Shown here: positions 63,269 to 64,000 of the stretch, piece after piece | How the letters are laid out: each line of letters opens with the position of its first letter | Numbering within the stretch: position 1 is the first letter of the stretch | Origin: CAIQJJ01 sp049325275 | GTDB lineage: Bacteria; Chloroflexota; Anaerolineae; Anaerolineales; UBA4823 | DNA length: 64,000 nt | Reading direction: 5' to 3' | Assembly (NCBI GenBank): GCA_049325275.1 | Contig: JBMOLU010000084.1 | Location: 124,001 to 188,000, forward strand | Notes under the pieces: generated by a model | What the model was told of the DNA's origin: nothing | What the model saw: the letters and a program-made list of their open reading frames with translations, nothing else | Database searches by the model: none | Position numbers and translations under genes: made by a program

Positions 63269-64000
63269 CTACTCGAAATTCAAGCGCACGGCAATGTCCT
63301 GGAAGCCGATTTCCATCCTGCCTGCCGGGAAATCGGCCCTACAGTAGGGATTCTCGTAGTGCCTGAAACCCGACAGCAGTTCTTCCCGGCCGTCGACCTG
63401 TAACGGCTCCTGCCAGCCGAAGCGAATCGCCTCACCGCGCAGCGACGTAAACGCCACCGCAAGCCCTTCCCAGGCCAGCGGCATGGCCTTGATCTTCTGC
63501 TGGAAGTCGGTAAAGCTGCCGTCTTGCACGGCGCGCCCCATATGGCACAGCCAGACATTGTGTTTGCCGTACGAGCGCAGCTCACGATGGCCGTCGGGCG
63601 CACCTGTGATCCAATCCAGGCCGCATGCCGCGCCAAGCGCCAGGTAACCGTCACCCATGCGGGCAAAGGCCCATTGCCCGTCAATCGCATACTCTTCAAA
63701 CGAGTAGATGGGGAAGTAGGCGTGGGTAAAACCCATCCAGTCGTCATCAGGCAGCTTGTGGATGGAAACGAGCACGTCTTTCCACTGGGCCACGCGCGGC
63801 AAAACGGCATTTCCCAACCAGAAACCGGGGCAGTTGGCAGGGTGCTCGCTCATGCAAGCCGGGTGCGTGGCAAAGACCAGCGCGTCAGGCCCGAAACTGG
63901 CCTGCCAGATGTGCTCCCGGTCTCCTGGCTGGCCAGGGCGATAATCTTGCACCGAGGACAGCAGATAATCGAGCGTGCGATAGGTGACTTTATTGACTTC
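63269..64000 (-). CDS. C-terminal part of an unrecognised carbohydrate-linked protein (truncated by window edge)
   Basis: The frame is open to the right edge, giving 243 visible C-terminal residues; the gene starts outside the window. A GTG at 63952 is an internal codon, not a likely start, since the frame continues upstream (VTYRTLDYLLSS). The sequence is rich in Trp, His and Gly (HIWQASFGPDALVFATHP, WMGFTHAYFPIYSFEE, ELRSYGKHNVWLCHMGR) and looks like the C-terminal beta-sandwich region of a polysaccharide lyase or large glycoside-active protein. I do not recognise the family with certainty. It precedes manD and has its own terminator. Confidence 0.65.
   Translation of the reverse strand, partial: EVNKVTYRTLDYLLSSVQDYRPGQPGDREHIWQASFGPDALVFATHPACMSEHPANCPGFWLGNAVLPRVAQWKDVLVSIHKLPDDDWMGFTHAYFPIYSFEEYAIDGQWAFARMGDGYLALGAACGLDWITGAPDGHRELRSYGKHNVWLCHMGRAVQDGSFTDFQQKIKAMPLAWEGLAVAFTSLRGEAIRFGWQEPLQVDGREELLSGFRHYENPYCRADFPAGRMEIGFQDIAVRLNFE

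Overview
The window is a GC-rich bacterial chromosome segment that looks like a Chloroflexota (Anaerolineae/Caldilineae-type) genome. The inference rests on the gene set: two family-5 'oligopeptide-type' ABC importers with Tat-type lipoprotein binding proteins and Ala/Pro/Thr-rich linkers, many PAS/GAF histidine kinases, B12-type radical SAM proteins, a GH38 alpha-mannosidase, sugar oxidoreductase/isomerase operons, and a deazaflavin-type nitroreductase. No rRNA, tRNA, CRISPR, transposase or integrase was seen. Most genes lie on the minus strand, and about 45 protein genes can be supported.

Layout. 1-9.4 kb: end of a carbohydrate-associated gene, a radical SAM protein, and solute-uptake operon 1 (read right to left: pseudo-receiver, OppF, binding protein, OppB, OppC, OppD). 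9.6-13.2 kb: a giant one-protein signalling chain (LacI-type sensor, GAF, histidine kinase, two receivers, AraC DNA-binding domain) that probably governs that operon. 13.6-17 kb: a DEAD-box helicase with a heavily folded leader, then two AT-richer unknown genes (a helical WXG-like protein and a small membrane protein), each followed by an imperfect palindromic repeat resembling integron attC sites. 17-25.5 kb: NAD(P)HX repair enzyme, a 51-base poly-G tract inside inverted repeats (possible assembly artefact), a metallophosphoesterase, a PIG-L deacetylase, and a TetR/nitroreductase/ABC-2 exporter operon facing an MFS exporter.

25.7-42 kb: signalling and nitrogen control. It holds a receiver-GAF-PAS-HD-GYP phosphodiesterase, a stand-alone response regulator, a SufR-like regulator, a glutamine-synthetase adenylyltransferase with GlnD-type ACT domains built into its middle, the alpha-mannosidase whose stop overlaps the start of that gene, and two multi-PAS histidine kinases. 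42-46.8 kb: an operon with two TIM-barrel sugar isomerases, two Gfo/Idh/MocA dehydrogenases and a ThuA-like protein, suggesting oxidation/isomerisation of a sugar or cyclitol. 47.2-53.7 kb: a MacB/Lol-like ABC export operon (small membrane protein, lipoprotein adaptor, large FtsX-type permease, two ATPases, one fused to an AbrB-like domain). 53.9-55.5 kb: a second B12-type radical SAM protein. 55.5-63.1 kb: uptake operon 2 (binding protein, OppB, OppC, OppD, OppF) next to a mannonate-dehydratase-type enolase enzyme, followed by the C-terminal part of another carbohydrate-linked gene at the right edge.

Taken together, the window describes a saprophyte that imports oligosaccharides or sugar-acid conjugates, trims them (mannosidase), oxidises them (Gfo/Idh/MocA, ManD) and couples this to elaborate cytoplasmic sensing. 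The least conventional parts are the 13.6-17 kb region (structured leader, 11-bp iterated repeats, attC-like elements, possible effector/immunity pair), the GlnE-ACT fusion and the ABC-ATPase/AbrB fusion.
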